A stretch of 32,999 nucleotides of DNA from Byssovorax sp. (GTDB lineage: Bacteria; Myxococcota_A; Polyangia; Polyangiales; Polyangiaceae), in contig JANYGI010000188.1 of the NCBI GenBank assembly GCA_025362495.1, positions 1 through 32,999 of the forward strand, read 5' to 3'. Under the pieces are notes generated by a model that made no database searches, had not been told where the DNA came from, and was given only the letters and a program-made list of their open reading frames with translations. The stretch's first letter is position 1. Every line of letters starts with the position of its first letter. Shown in pieces: positions 32,234 to 32,999 of this stretch. The translations under genes were made by a program, and so were the position numbers.

Positions 32234-32614
32234 ATGCAGGTTCGACACGTACTCCTTGGGAGCTTGTCTCTTGGGGTTCTCGCAACCCTCATTCCGGCCT
32301 GCGTTGGCGCGGTGGATGGCCACGATCCGAGCCCGGAGGAGAATATGAATACGCAGGAAGGATTGCGCGACGGTCCGATCGAGCCGGCGAAGCGCATCAT
32401 CTGTAGCGGCGGCGCGGAAGCCTGCGTGAAGCAGTGCCACTATGCCAGTATCGCGTGCTTCACGCGCGTCGAGCATCCGAGCAAGCCAGACGTCGGGATC
32501 GGTGATCTGTACGCGTGTCGAACGGCCACGCCGCGATCGTGCGACTACAGATTCGCGAACGGCGAGACGTGCGTGTTTTTCAAACACCCCAACACGGTGC
32601 TCTGCGTCCCGTGA
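32234..32614 (+). CDS. Cys-rich secreted lipoprotein
   Basis: 126 residues. The signal peptide has hydrophobic core 6-20 and a lipobox-like IPAC with Cys 23. The mature part contains eight further cysteines (IICSGG, EACVKQC, IAC, YAC, RSC, ETC, VLC), an even number suggesting four disulfides in a compact extracytoplasmic domain. AGAGGA lies seven bases before the ATG. Small Cys-rich lipoproteins of this kind are frequent and unnamed in myxobacteria. It ends five bases before the convergent gene stop at 32620. Confidence 0.65.
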   Translation: MQVRHVLLGSLSLGVLATLIPACVGAVDGHDPSPEENMNTQEGLRDGPIEPAKRIICSGGAEACVKQCHYASIACFTRVEHPSKPDVGIGDLYACRTATPRSCDYRFANGETCVFFKHPNTVLCVP

Positions 32615-32619
32615 CGGAG

Positions 32620-32943
32620 CTAGGTCGCGCGCTGGTCGTCCCCGGCTTCACCGAGGAAAACGGGCACGTGCTCCGCGGCGAGCGCGCGCGCTTCGGGTGA
32701 CGGTGCATCGTCCGTCAGCATATCCCGCAGCCGGCGCACGCGGTCGACATCCACCTGGGTCCACGTCGCGCCCGTGACGCCCGGCCCGAGGAGATCGGCC
32801 AGTCCATCGGCCGCGCGGGCGAGCACCTCGGGATCGACGAGCTCACCGCGCGCGATGGCGGCGATCGCGATCTCGCCAGCGTAGATCCGATCGACAGCCG
32901 CGTGAATGCGGTCGCCGGCCCCGTCACTCTCGTCACTGTCCAT
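32620..32943 (-). CDS. Small hypothetical protein
   Basis: 107 residues, acidic, helix-rich (RIHAAVDRIYAGEIAIAAIARGEL; DPEVLARAADGLADLL), with no signal peptide or membrane segment. Not recognised. No Shine-Dalgarno is seen, but TACCGT ends six bases before the ATG, consistent with a leaderless mRNA. It converges on the Cys-rich lipoprotein gene with a five-base gap. Confidence 0.5.
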   Translation of the reverse strand: MDSDESDGAGDRIHAAVDRIYAGEIAIAAIARGELVDPEVLARAADGLADLLGPGVTGATWTQVDVDRVRRLRDMLTDDAPSPEARALAAEHVPVFLGEAGDDQRAT

Positions 32944-32949
32944 GGCTCG

Positions 32950-32955
32950 ACGGTA
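32950..32955 (-). promoter_or_regulatory. Putative -10 before the 32943 start
   Basis: TACCGT on the minus strand is followed by six bases and the ATG, again without a Shine-Dalgarno. No clear -35 is visible before the window ends. Confidence 0.25.
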
Positions 32956-32999
32956 GCGTCGCGCGGCCAGAGATACCAGCGATCGAGCGGACGCGGCAA

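Overview
The window reads as chromosomal DNA of a GC-rich myxobacterium, most likely Polyangiales (relatives of Sorangium, Polyangium and Minicystis). This is inferred from strong G/C bias at third codon positions, a Pknb-type Ser/Thr kinase with a long Pro/Thr-rich tail, a Roadblock/LC7 protein, many Pro/Ala-rich secreted or membrane proteins, and an N-terminal domain type (at 28.4 kb) that I associate with myxobacterial outer-membrane proteins. No phage, insertion sequence, CRISPR array or tRNA was recognised.

Layout. 1-512: non-coding; on the minus strand it looks like the promoter and leader of an rRNA operon whose genes lie off the left edge. 513-2376: a small c-type cytochrome (+) converging on a three-gene minus-strand operon (small membrane protein, lipoprotein, Roadblock protein). 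2377-2622: an intergenic region with three strong inverted repeats. 2623-5808: pepA-ttcA-membrane protein (-). 5933-8101: class I fructose-bisphosphate aldolase (-) and fructose-1,6-bisphosphatase (+), head to head. 8102-8507: non-coding, with a three-unit hairpin repeat. 8508-11889: fabH, nadC, birA, queE (-), linking fatty-acid initiation, NAD, biotin and 7-deazaguanine synthesis; the last three genes overlap by four bases each. 12231-16079: a Ser/Thr kinase, a Pro-rich single-pass membrane protein, a TM2-like mini-protein and an unknown protein (+). 16334-19816: an unrecognised 1160-residue membrane protein, its end overlapping a convergent unknown gene. 20627-21877: a pectinacetylesterase/Notum-like lipoprotein. 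22157-26525: an MscS-like channel followed by two CPA2-type cation/proton antiporters in one overlapping operon (-). 26695-28144: a TrmN6-like methyltransferase and a coiled-coil protein. 28335-31244: a secreted beta-barrel-like protein with a frame-split signal peptide, a sigma factor fused to a membrane anchor and a TPR-like tail, and a small membrane protein. 31245-32999: a decayed-looking stretch with a split small gene, an ankyrin-repeat remnant, a Cys-rich lipoprotein and a small unknown gene.

Two organisational themes recur. Operon genes are joined by ATGA, GTGA or TTGA stop/start overlaps, often with non-ATG starts. Several genes without a Shine-Dalgarno carry a TANNNT hexamer 6-10 bases before the start codon, suggesting leaderless transcripts. 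The most interesting candidate system is the envelope protein plus membrane-tethered sigma factor at 28.3-30.7 kb; the ion-homeostasis operon (22.2-26.5 kb) and the kinase/Pro-rich cluster come next.
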